Source of the DNA: Ditylenchus dipsaci
Taxonomy: Eukaryota; Nematoda; Chromadorea; Rhabditida; Anguinidae
Assembly: GCA_004194705.1 (NCBI GenBank)
Contig: SADC01000399.1
Span: 372,001-436,000, forward strand
DNA length: 64,000 nt
Reading direction: 5' to 3'
In this document: positions 32,701 through 41,700 of the stretch, piece after piece
Layout of the letters: each line of letters begins with the position of its first letter
Numbering within the stretch: position 1 is the stretch's first letter
Program-made: the position numbers and the translations under genes
Notes under the pieces: generated by a model
Told to the model about the DNA's origin: nothing
Databases searched by the model: none
Seen by the model: the letters and a program-made list of their open reading frames with translations, nothing else

Positions 32701-33151
32701 ATTATCACGCGATAAAAGAGCAGTTCCCATTGTTGACAATACAGCTAATAACAGTTCGCCTGTGGCTCCACAAAACACTAGTTCTCCGCCTCTTGCACCT
32801 CAAACACCTGATACCCAAGTTGATTCTCAAAATTCTAATTCCATACAAACTAGGATTCAAAGTCCAAACACTGTTGCAACCTTGGCGAGCGTTGCTGGAC
32901 TTTTTCTTCCACGATAAGTGAAAATTTAGTTTCGTAATATTTGAATAATTTAAATTTTAGTGAAATTTATCAAGAAGAAGAAGAAAAAATTGCACAAGAA
33001 AAATAAACGAATCAATGAAAATAAAGGGAGAAACTGTCACTCACACAGCCAAGGTTTTGTTAATTACGGTAATAAACATCTTCCAGACCATTACAAACAG
33101 CGAGCATACCAGAAAATACATTCTTTACCTATGAGCGTCATGCATTATTAG
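26727..33151 (+). CDS. Proposed secreted basic precursor, long first intron
   Basis: Exon 26727-26796 encodes a signal peptide (MNLLCSFVYRILIVAIFLER, AFA) and ends in phase 1 at a GTATGT donor. The next phase-1 exon without its own start is 32655-32917 after TCATTTTCAG. It reads ISEAHNLINFRTKLPLS and then RDKR, a furin-type site, followed by a Ser/Pro/Gln/Asn-rich stretch. Exon 32961-33151 is Lys-rich then His/Tyr-rich, ending HSLPMSVMHY. One missing T near 32901-32905 is needed to pass the TAA at 32915 and reach the 43-bp intron. With it the three exons sum to 525 nt (174 residues). The 5.9-kb intron is filled with transposons. The exon 1 to exon 2 link is inferred from phase and composition only. 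Exons could belong to different genes. Confidence 0.42.
26830..26935. repeat. Arm-end of the 2945-4215 inverted-repeat family
   Basis: Matches 2948-3055 in order: GTGCATACCAAAATGTGCG, CAACACGATGCCCGAAAAAA and TTTGAACGGGTGAAAT. The hAT-like element 26944-28560 is inserted at its inner edge, and a decayed continuation lies after 28568. Confidence 0.5.
27517..27948 (+). pseudogene. Pogo/Tigger-like transposase N-terminal remnant
   Basis: The frame reads RKLKSYTAELKLKVVKHVQE, NHAASEKFGVDCKKVIE then stop, continuing in the same frame VKQESKLHQIK. About 100 bp later it reads SPAGKLKKRLQGGGRPLIF and LDIQLTAWFRERRSKKL. The first part matches the Brinker/pogo-type helix-turn-helix; the second matches the linker and start of the second (CENP-B/Tc5-type) DNA-binding domain. 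The conserved Trp after VIE is replaced by TAA at about 27703, or an intron starts there (GTAAGT). The DDE domain is absent. Confidence 0.6.
28131..28360. mobile_element. Hairpin MITE, GGTCGTGTCAAAAG ends
   Basis: TA flanks inverted ends GGTCGTGTCAAAAGTTTGGT. The two arms (about 110 bp) share TTTATTTCAAAAGCAAT, GTTGTGTTTTTACCATAGA and AAAGTTTACCACTCATTTTG with only small changes. The diverged element at 47735-48620 is of the same family. Confidence 0.75.
28823..29632. mobile_element. hAT-like element, 810 bp, GCGCCGGCGC words
   Basis: Perfect TTTGTGAA duplications (28815-28822 and 29633-29640) flank CAGCGCTGGCGCCGGCG and, inverted, CAGTGTTGTTCCAGCGCC. Subterminal GCGCTGGCGC-type words occur at both ends. 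The core contains fragments of other repeats, including an ACTCCCCACTCTCTAATAAC piece related to 14570-14640 and a GGGCTAAGCCTAATTCC piece. Confidence 0.85.
29641..30500. other. No gene recognised
   Basis: A+T-rich. AGATCAGATC words repeat at 29985-30060 and ACCACCCTGAACCA words at 30290-30370. Nothing codes convincingly. Confidence 0.3.
30735..30775 (+). repeat. SINE fragment with tRNA B-box
   Basis: GCAGGTTCGATTCCTAACAG is a perfect RNA polymerase III B-box (GGTTCGATTCC) and matches GCAGGTTCGATATCCAACAG of the SINE at 31870-31985. No A-box is clear upstream. Confidence 0.45.
30830..31728. mobile_element. Fold-back element, arms about 280 bp
   Basis: Inverted arms share GGCTGACCCACTTTCGAGGT, GATTGCATATTCGTGTTTCT, CGGGAAATGATCATCAGATT and AAATTGGCGCCTTTTGAA. 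The centre holds a smaller hairpin (about 31200-31330, CAAGCCCCCTGCGCCCCTTC facing GAACGCAGGGGCTTG), also present at 53400-53560 and in part at 23916-24309. Confidence 0.65.
31870..31985 (-). repeat. tRNA-derived SINE
   Basis: On the minus strand from 31985: GTATGGTGCAGTGGTATAGG (A-box TGGTGCAGTGG), then 30 bases later GTTGCAGGTTCGATATCC (B-box with one extra base), then an unrelated tail. The order and spacing (about 40 bp between boxes) fit a tRNA head. No anticodon arm folds well, so it is a SINE or decayed tRNA, not a working tRNA gene. Confidence 0.5.
32331..32522. mobile_element. hAT-like MITE, 192 bp, GGAGCCGGAGCC words
   Basis: Perfect GATACAAG duplications (32323-32330 and 32523-32530) flank CAGTCTTGGGGACAGC and, inverted, CAGTCTTGGGAATCC. 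The whole interior is built from GGAGCCGGAGC repeats. A relative without clean ends is at 58060-58195. Confidence 0.85.
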
Positions 33152-33184
33152 TTTAATTTGAAGTTATTTTATTAACAATTTAAG

Positions 33185-34000
33185 CTGGATATAACGACAG
33201 TCTTTTGGACCGACCTTAAAGGACAGGTTGTCCGGGAATTACGCTCATATCAAAAAAAAGTTGGTGTATGTAACTGTTTGCCCGGCCGATTCCCGTTCAT
33301 GATGATTCGGAACATCTTTTTGTACCAAGTTCGAATTGTTTCACAGAAAATCGTTTCGCCCTGCTCTTGCTTCTCGATATCAGCCATGATCTGAACGTAA
33401 AACTCATTAAAGGCAGAAATATATCATACAGACAGTATAAATCAATAAAATTTGATAGCGAAAATGAAAAATAATCCAAAAAGAAAATGTGCGCGTAAAT
33501 TCCGGAAATCCTGTACGTGCACAATGAGTGCTGACCTCAGTGTGCGATTTGGGGTGCTTTTAACGAGGGTAGAGCTGTACTTTTTTTCTTCACCAATTTT
33601 TTTCTGTTACTACCAATTTGCAAGTAAGATTTAGGGTTTCGAAATGAGTTATTGACAAGCACATCTGATGAAAAAGTTGGGCTAAAAACGCTTAGGTCCG
33701 CACTCAGACCCACACTACGTCGAGTGTCGACCTGAGTGCGGCCTAAGCATTTTTATCTAACATTTTTTTTTGTCACATATAGCTTGTTATTAGCTCATTT
33801 AAAAGCTCTGAATCTTAGCTGCAAATCGGTAGTAACAGGTGAAAATTCGGTGCAGGAAAAAGAGTACAGCTCTTCCCGCTTTAAAAACACGCCAAATCTC
33901 GCACTGAGGTCGATACTCATTAAGCACCTGTCTTGAGTTTTATTGCATTAGGGGTCTCGGAAAATCAAGCGTGTCGTTATATTCAAACTGTATGGTAGTA
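33185..34000. repeat. Nested inverted repeats, TATAACGACA outer ends
   Basis: The outer words GGATATAACGACAGTC and (inverted) GTGTCGTTATATTC lie at 33188 and 33967. Inside, arms 33530-33650 and 33790-33915 pair (GACCTCAGTGTGCGATTTGG with AAATCTCGCACTGAGGTCG). A third hairpin (GCTTAGGTCCGCACTCAG with CTGAGTGCGGCCTAAGC) lies at 33690-33750. Confidence 0.5.
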
Positions 34001-34156
34001 TTATCTACATATTAATATTTATTACCAATTTCAAATTACCAGTCTTGTTCATTCATTAATCTGATTTTAATTGTATAATTTTTTATCAGATTACGGATTT
34101 TCTAATGACCTATTGTGAAAAGGGCATGCCTGTGCGTTTTACAGGGTGGCTCAGTC

Positions 34157-35029
34157 TTAGCGTAGGATTTATTTGGTCTTATTCAAAATAGGAGGGTCTA
34201 GGTATTTGTTAAAGCACCCTGTCTCTTCCTTATCATGTCAATTTAAAATGTTCGAATTTGACCACATCGATTTTGTCAATAATGTTTTCGAATTATTGCT
34301 CTGTTTGCATTCTTAATTTTAAAATTTATTTCCTATTTGATATAAGTCAAATCATCACAGCGACAGTTGCGTAGCAGTGAAGGTCGGATAACTTGTCCGA
34401 TCTGGCCATGTGGAGCAACGTTTGACTCGACTAGTAAAGTGTTATAGATTTTTGAACAAATTTACTAATTTAATTTCTAAACAATAAATGAAAACAAAAA
34501 CAATTCGAAATTATTATTGACAAAATGTGTGTGTCCCGCGCGCATTCAAACCTTTCAAATGCCATGATAAGGAAGAGACAGGGTCCTTTAAGCATCGAAT
34601 ATGCATAACAAAAGCTTATTTCACAAAATATCTTCCCTTTTTCGTTTGAGTTTTTTCGAAATCTGCTGGAAAACTTTTATTCAGCGCCGAACCTTTAAGA
34701 AAGTTTGAACAATTTGCCCAGAGATGTGTCTCGCCCTTTATTAACTCCTTTGAAAGTCCACTCAGAAGATGCAATCAAGTCGACGGCAGAATTTTCGAAC
34801 AACAATAGGCAACTAAAAATTTGGCACATTGAGTAAACAGAAAATTCAAAATTCTTGATCAATTTTCCTAGAAACTGTTGTTATTATTTGTTAAATTGTT
34901 GTTGTGCCGTGAGAAAACTTTTGTTGTGAATATTTAGTGTCAAACAAAGGCCTAGAGTCTCCTCTGTTGAAAATCTCGTCAAGACGAAAGAAATTCAAAA
35001 GTTTATGACTAAAACAAATCCTACGCTAA
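34157..35029. repeat. Two-level inverted repeat
   Basis: The outer pair is TTAGCGTAGGATTTATTTGG with ACAAATCCTACGCTAA. The inner pair (34207-34235 and 34565-34600) is CACCCTGTCTCTTCCTTATC with GATAAGGAAGAGACAGGG. A single copy of the inner word (AAAGGACCCGACCTCTTCCT) occurs at 51290. No ORF. Confidence 0.5.
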
Positions 35030-35134
35030 AAATGACCAATGATGATGCGTATAGCTCATTATGTGGGTCAAAATGGAAAATCGGAACAAGGTGAACTCGT
35101 GGTAATTAAGGAACCGCAAGAAAAACACGGCTCT

Positions 35135-35335
35135 CAACTAAAAATTTTTAAAATAAGTACAATTGCTAAAATTAAGTACATCGTTAGGGTACGTTAACAA
35201 AAATTAAAGCTATTTTATGTATCTATTGCTCCCAAAAGATGACATTTTTCGTCAAATTAAAAAAAAAACAATAAAATTTGGACACCCAAAATAAGTACAA
35301 ATCTTATAAATAAGTACATTTGAGAGCCCTGAAAA
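35135..35335. mobile_element. Small element with AAGTAC words
   Basis: ACGGCTCTCAACTAAAA at the left and, inverted, CAGGGCTCTCAAATGTAC at the right. AATAAGTACAA is repeated inside. CAGGGCTCTC is a hAT-like end; flanking duplications are unclear. Related ends occur at 16347 and 45205. Confidence 0.45.
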
Positions 35336-35647
35336 ATAAGATCTGCAAAATTTAATTTCTGAGAGAGGCCGTTTATTGGAGAGGGCGCCTTAAAAGAGCA
35401 ACAAGAGTGGTGAAGAGTAGTTGCGTTAATATAAAATTATTACTAGAACTAAAAGTAACGAGAGATGCTCTTTTAAATTAAAAATAAGTTTAGAATTTAA
35501 AAAAATATAAGCATTGACGTGTGGTTATGTCGTGATTTTATGTGTCAAATTTATTGTTGGTATCAAACTAAGGGTGTCGTTGCTACAAAGGTGTCGCTAT
35601 ATCCAGTGTCGTCATGTCGGAGTGTTGTTATATCCAGGTTGACTGTA

Positions 35648-35991
35648 CAGGGTGTTTCAAAAATGTGGACACATTTAAACGCCCATAACTTTTCTCGGAG
35701 GCCGTTTTTTGGACTCTCTAAATGCAGAATAGGAATTTGTTTGGTATATAATGTCGAAAAACACTATTTTTGCTTGGTCCCCTGCAGTTTGAGTCGTGAA
35801 CTATAGATAGTTTCTGGATGGCCAGGCCCCAAAACACAGAGAGGAACAAGCGAAAATCGTGCTTTTGACATTATATACCAAACAAATTCTTATCGAATTC
35901 TGAGTCGATCTGCATTTACAGAATTTGAAAAAACAGCCTACAAAAAAAGTTATGGCCGTTTAAAAATGTCCACATTTCTTGAAAAACCCTG
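35648..35991. mobile_element. Tc1/mariner-type MITE, CAGGGTGTTTC ends
   Basis: TA flanks CAGGGTGTTTCAAAAATGTG and, inverted, CAGGGTTTTTCAAGAAATGT. Arms share GACATTTTTAAACGGCCATA-type and ACATTATATACCAAACAAAT words. Confidence 0.75.
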
Positions 35992-36246
35992 TACATTGAT
36001 GTTTTGAATAAAATTGTGTGAAATTATTTGCTTGGTTTGTTGAAAAAAACAACTTTTAAAAACAGTGCTAGACAAAGCGAAAATCATGGTCTACTTTTTT
36101 TTTGGAAAATTAGCTTGAGGAACCGGGGTAAAAATTTGTATCTTAAGACTCGGGTATGCGTATACCGGTATGAACAATAATCTTCGCCATTCTTTAAAAT
36201 TTTACTTATGATTTGATTTTAAAATTATCACTTTTATTTTACTATG

Positions 36247-36962
36247 CTCTTACAAGGGAACCGTTCGAACTGTACGATCGAATTCGCAAATTCTGTTTTA
36301 CCATCGTGTTCAGCGTAGCCGATTCGTATAGTGTAGCCGGAGTTATTTTTCCCAACAGCCACAAAAATGAGAAGCTTGGGTCAAAGAAAACTAAAAAAAC
36401 ACGAAAAATTCACCTTGGTCCCCCCTGTTTTTTCAAATTTTAGTCAATTTTTTTTATTGATTTTTTTTATTCTTTTCATTATTATTATTGAAAAAAACTT
36501 TTATCAATACTTAAATTTCATCACAACAATGATAATTAACGACAAAGTGTTGAAAACAAAGGAATGATGCACAGTGTGCACAACGAACAAAACATATTTT
36601 GCCACAATTGCATTTGGAGTTTGGCGGATAATCTTGAAAGCAATATTGAGGAGGCGTCCGAAACTTTTCTGGCCGCTCCATTTCATAGCCGGAAGCAAAC
36701 CACGCATAGCGAAGACCACTTTTTGTCCGCCAAGCCGCCAAAAAATCAATAAAAAAATTGACTAAAAATTTGAAAAACAACAGGGGGGAGCAAGGTGAAT
36801 TAGTCGTGTTTTTTTAGTTTTCTTTGACCCCAAACTTTTCATTTTTGTGGCTGTTGGAAAAATAACTCCGGCTACACTATACAAATCGGCTACGCTGAAC
36901 ACGATGGGAAAAACAGAATTTGCGAATTCGATCGTACAGTTCGAACGGTTCCCTTGTTAGAG
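36247..36962. mobile_element. Fold-back element, arms about 200 bp
   Basis: GGGAACCGTTCGAACTGTAC at the left is fully inverted at the right end. Pairing continues through TTCTGTTTTACCATCGTGTT, AGTTATTTTTCCAACAGCC and AGTTTTCTTTGACC. The inner 36480-36770 holds a second imperfect hairpin. The GTTCGAACGG..AACACGATGG pair also marks the 2945-4215 family. Confidence 0.65.
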
Positions 36963-37039
36963 CAGTTTTTCACGCTGAGTCCGATTATTAACTCAGAATT
37001 GATTTTGTTCATGTTTTAATGTTAAGATGCCTCAAAAGC

Positions 37040-37235
37040 TTAGTTGGACCGCCGCTGGCGGCACCCCTTCGGTTACCTTCGGCGGCCCCCGGTGGTGCCC
37101 GCGGTCATAGATTTTTCAGATGAGAGCGGCACAATCATCTCAAAAAACTATGACCGCCGGGCACCGCCGGGGGGGGGGGGGAGGCCGCCGAAGGTAACCG
37201 AAGGGGTGCCGCCGACGGCGGTCTAACTATGCTCA
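37040..37235. mobile_element. G+C-rich hairpin MITE
   Basis: TTAGTTGGACCGCCGCTGGC at the left faces GACGGCGGTCTAACTA at the right. The arms (about 75 bp) also share CACCCCTTCGGTTACCTTCG and CGGTCATAG. The loop is about 30 bp. No target duplication is clear. Confidence 0.6.
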
Positions 37236-37525
37236 AAAGAAAGGAATTATGCCAAAAAGCAGCAACCATCTCCGTCATGTCAGGCTCTTTCTTATTACTC
37301 CTATAAGTGATATTTGTCTTTATTGGGGTGTTATGTATTGTTATGACGAAAATTGTCGTTATACATTTGGAAATTCTAAGTTGATCATTAGGCCCAGCGT
37401 AAAAATTTTCCCTGAGAACATGGTAAATTAAAAGAAGAAATTGGAAAATCAAATTGTGAGTAAAATTAAGAAAAAGCGAAAAGTTGTTGGACATACTGGT
37501 AGAGACTTGAATTTGGTAAAAGATA

Positions 37526-38010
37526 CAGTCGAGTCTCCTTATAAGGTACCCTTCCATGCAACGTACCCCATATACAATATTTGTTTAGCAAGAACTAATT
37601 TAAGGCGAAATCACTTTCGTTATGACGTACCCCGATATATCGTACCCCTTGTCAGAACGTGCCGTAGGGTGAGTCCGAGCAATAAAAGAACTCTCGAAAT
37701 AACATACAGTGAAAAAAATTTCTGGATTTTGGGACCTGGGTAGGTAAAATCGGCATTTTGGTATTAACAAACGCAAATTTTTACATGGTTTCAAGCTAGA
37801 ATTAATAGTCTGTTTTTAATTTTTCAACAAAAAAATCAGGTCATCCTGGTGGGTAATAACTGGATTCAGGGTACCCTCGGTATAACCTACGACTATCAAT
37901 ACGAAGGTGAAATCAATCTCGTTATAACGTACCTCAATATGACGTACCCCTCGATATAAAGTACCCGCAGGGTCAGTTTCTGAAGACTCCGTTGTAACGA
38001 GACTCGACTG
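37526..38010. mobile_element. Tc1/mariner-type MITE, CAGTCGAGTCTCC ends
   Basis: TA flanks CAGTCGAGTCTCCTTATAAG and, inverted, CAGTCGAGTCTCGTTACAAC. GTACCCCGATATATCGTACC-type words occur inside both arms. Confidence 0.7.
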
Positions 38011-38723
38011 TAATCAAAAATGGAAACAAATTCCAGGTTCATGGGAGCGTGGGGGGGGGGGTGGTTTCTCAGGTTCAAAAACGATGGCTTTTTCAGATTT
38101 TCTTTCAAATATAAAAATTGGATCAAATTAGTCTTTGGAACATGTGACCCATAGGTTAGATAAGTTAGATAAGACTGTAAATTTTTTTCTATTTTTTATT
38201 TTGTCTGTTTTTCAAACTATGAAAAACAGACTTCTGAGCTTCACTATCTTTCTTTAATTGCATAAATATCACTTTAGCAAAAAATTATCAAAGATTCCAA
38301 AAATATGAGTTTTCAAAATCGCAGTTATTTTATAAAGAAACAGCTTATAACATTTATTTTATCGAGTATTCTGAAAAAGTGCTACACAGCGTTAAAAACG
38401 AGGCATTCTGCGCTACTTTCCAATATCGCTCGGTCACCACCAGAGGTTCTCTTGTGCGGAAAACGTTTGAATGATGGCAGCCATACAGTTATGTCGGCAA
38501 AATATATCTAGCAGGCAGCCATACAAATAGTAGTACATTGCATAAAATACGCATCTAAAGTAAGAGAGAAGAATTAGCATGATACACATAGTCACGTGAT
38601 ATTTTATTTTTCTTCAAATATCTTCGTGTGATTTTTGTCATTAAAACACATAATTTTTCAAATTTGTTATAATACAAGTTATTTTTTGTGAATTTGAAAA
38701 AGTTTTGAAGTTTTCATTCAGTA

Positions 38724-41700
38724 ATGTGGCTAGTAAAGTATTTCCTAGTTCATAATATGATCTTTTGTTTGATTTTTTCAAACTTCTATGCCGTAGGTAT
38801 GTTTTTTTGCTCAGCGGTTTGTGTTAAGCAAATAGTCAAGTATTTGTACAGTCAACCTTCGATTAAGGTAATGAGAAAATGAACAAAAAACATAAAAAAA
38901 TAACAAGGGGGACCAAGGCAAAAATCGGTACCGATTATCTAGTAGAGCCCTGCTTTGTATAAATAGACATCTATGGCATTGCTATTGCGTAAAATATGGG
39001 CATGTTTTATTGAGCCATTATTGCCATTGGTTTTCTCCCTACCTCCTAAATACATCGTTTACATGCGTCTTAAACACAACTTACAAATTTGGATTCTTTC
39101 CCATTATCCTGACCACCCTTGATTTTGCATTTTTTATGCTCAATACTTTCATTACCCATCTTAATTTAATTTATTGAGGCGATACACAAACGAAAAGCAC
39201 ACGACATTAACAAGCAATATGTAATGGAACGTTTGGTGGATATAACACGGCAATGTCTTTCATAGGGTTCTTTAGGGTCCTTTTCGGTTATCCCGACCAC
39301 CCTTGATTTTGCATTTTTTATGCTCAATACTTTCATTACCCATCTTAATTTAATTTATTGAGGCGATACACAAACGAAAAGCACACGACATTAACAAGCA
39401 ATATGTAATGGAACGTTTGGTGGATATAACACGGCAATGTCTTTCATAGGGTTCTTTAGGGTCCTTTTCGGTTATCCCGACCACCCTTGATTTTGCATTC
39501 TTTGCGCTCAATACTTTTATTTCCCAAATAGCAGAAGCTCATAGCCGGAGTCGGGCCCACATCTATGGGCTTCAGCTCAGCCGCTTTTGGAATCTACCCA
39601 TAGAATCTACCCATACCCTAGGTGGTGGAAGGTAGGGTGGAAGGTGGGCTTATGGGTAGATTCCAAAATCGGCTGAGCGGAAGTCGGTGTGGGCCCGACT
39701 CCATCTATGGGCTTCCGCTACTAAGTTAGGAACAGGGCTGGGCACGGGCCTTAAAACTTCAAGCCCGCGCCCGGCCCGGTCGGCCCGGTAAATCTGATAT
39801 AACCTGGAATTTCTCGAACTTCAAAATTATGATTTTAAATTTTCATGAAAATATATATTTTTTTTCATAATAACAGTTTAAAGAGAAGCCTTCAAATTGG
39901 TTAGCGAATGTGCAATAAGAGTGTTGAATACTGAAGCAGCTGAAATGTCTTGGCGATAATATGTCAGAACTCTGGCAAGCTTAGAAAAGTAGCGCTCATT
40001 TTCGGTTGTATGACTAGCAATGGCAAGAATGGATCTAGCAATTCTGCTCATTGACTTAAAATATTCTGATTGTGATTTCCAAAACTCTCCTAGATCTTGT
40101 GGGACTAATAAAAACTCTTTGCTAGATATTTGTTGATTTCATCTTCCTCTTCAGAGTTTTGATTGGTCATTTGAAGAAGTTCGTCTAAGTCACTCGTGAG
40201 CTTTTATTCGGTTTATTTCAACGCCAAAATTTAGCACAAAAAAATGAAATTCTGATATTTTGTTACTTAAAAAATGTTAGAATTGTGCTTTGGAAATTTT
40301 CGGGCTTTTCGGGCCGGGCTCGGGCCGGGCCGACACCCTTCCGGGCTTTTATAGTTAAGCAGCGGGCCGGGCCGACCAAAACCCGGCCCGTGCACAGCCC
40401 TGGTTGGGAAATGAAAGTATTGAGCACAAAAAATGCAAAATCAAGGGTGGCCGGGATAACGGGAAAGAACCCAAATTTGTCTTTTTTTTTTAAATTTTGC
40501 ATGATCTTGGCATAAAGGAAAAAGTTTCACTAGAACACCTATGCACCTTAGCAGTAATGAAAGCGCAAAATTGAACATTTAGATAGACGACGAAAATTAC
40601 AAAAAGGGTTTTAGAAACTATGGAGTTCGAAAATTCAATTTACTGTGCCAAATATACTGGGTGATAATAAATATAGGGTATATTGAAGTAGTACTTGCAC
40701 CAAGTTTTGCCGATCAAAGATGCCGCCTTTTGCCCCATACCTATTGGACACTTTGAAAGAGAAGCATAGGTATAGAGGGTGTCAAGCTCCGCCTTTTTGA
40801 CCCATACCTATTGGAACAGCTGTTAATAGATAGAACAAAGCCTAGTATACCTATGGCTTCTCTTTGAAAGTGCCCAATAGGTATGGCCATAAAGCGGCAT
40901 CTTTTGATGTGCCTAACTTGGACTATGTACTACTACTTATTGAACATGAGAAAACAGCCCATGGGTGGCGTTAAATCAAGGGGGACATTAAATCAGGGGA
41001 AACGTTAAATCGAATGTTTGCTTTACTAGATTTTAGGTTTAACCGAAAAATAGAAAAACAGTTAAAATCAATAAAAAAACGCCAAAAATTTGATACGAAA
41101 ACTTCCCTCATTCGGTTGACTTTCAAAAAAATTCCTCAGCCACCAGCCAGGTCAAAAATTTCACCTCTGCCTCCAGCCTCAGCTTCAGTTGCCTGAAGTC
41201 TGGAAATTTCCTCACCTGGCAGCCTCAAGCAGATGATAGCTGAGTTTAAACTCAGCCGGCTGAAAATAGCACCCTGATGATCAAAAATTTGACCCTGTTA
41301 CTCAAAACACTTGAAATTTAAGGGAGCAGGACGTTTCACTACCAGGACAGTTCACTACCGGGCCGTTTCACTACCGGGTTCATTTTATATTCAAACTTCT
41401 TCGAATTCAAAATTTGGCGCTAGTATAGAATACCCCCCCCCCCCAATCGGACCTTTTCAAAATCGCTGTAACTACCCTTGCAAACAACAAGTTTAGGCTT
41501 AGCCCTTAGGCTCGGTGGTAGGCCAGCGTACGGTTGTGACTAGTTTTTGTTGTGACTAATAAAGAGTTTGCGTATATTTTCCGGGGTCTGGGACATAAAT
41601 TTGGGTAGTCTTTACTTAAGTTTTAGAAGAAAAAACGGGGGGGGGGACTGGGCGTTGGTATTCTATACTACTATTTCTGATAACTGAGTTTTGTAGTAAT

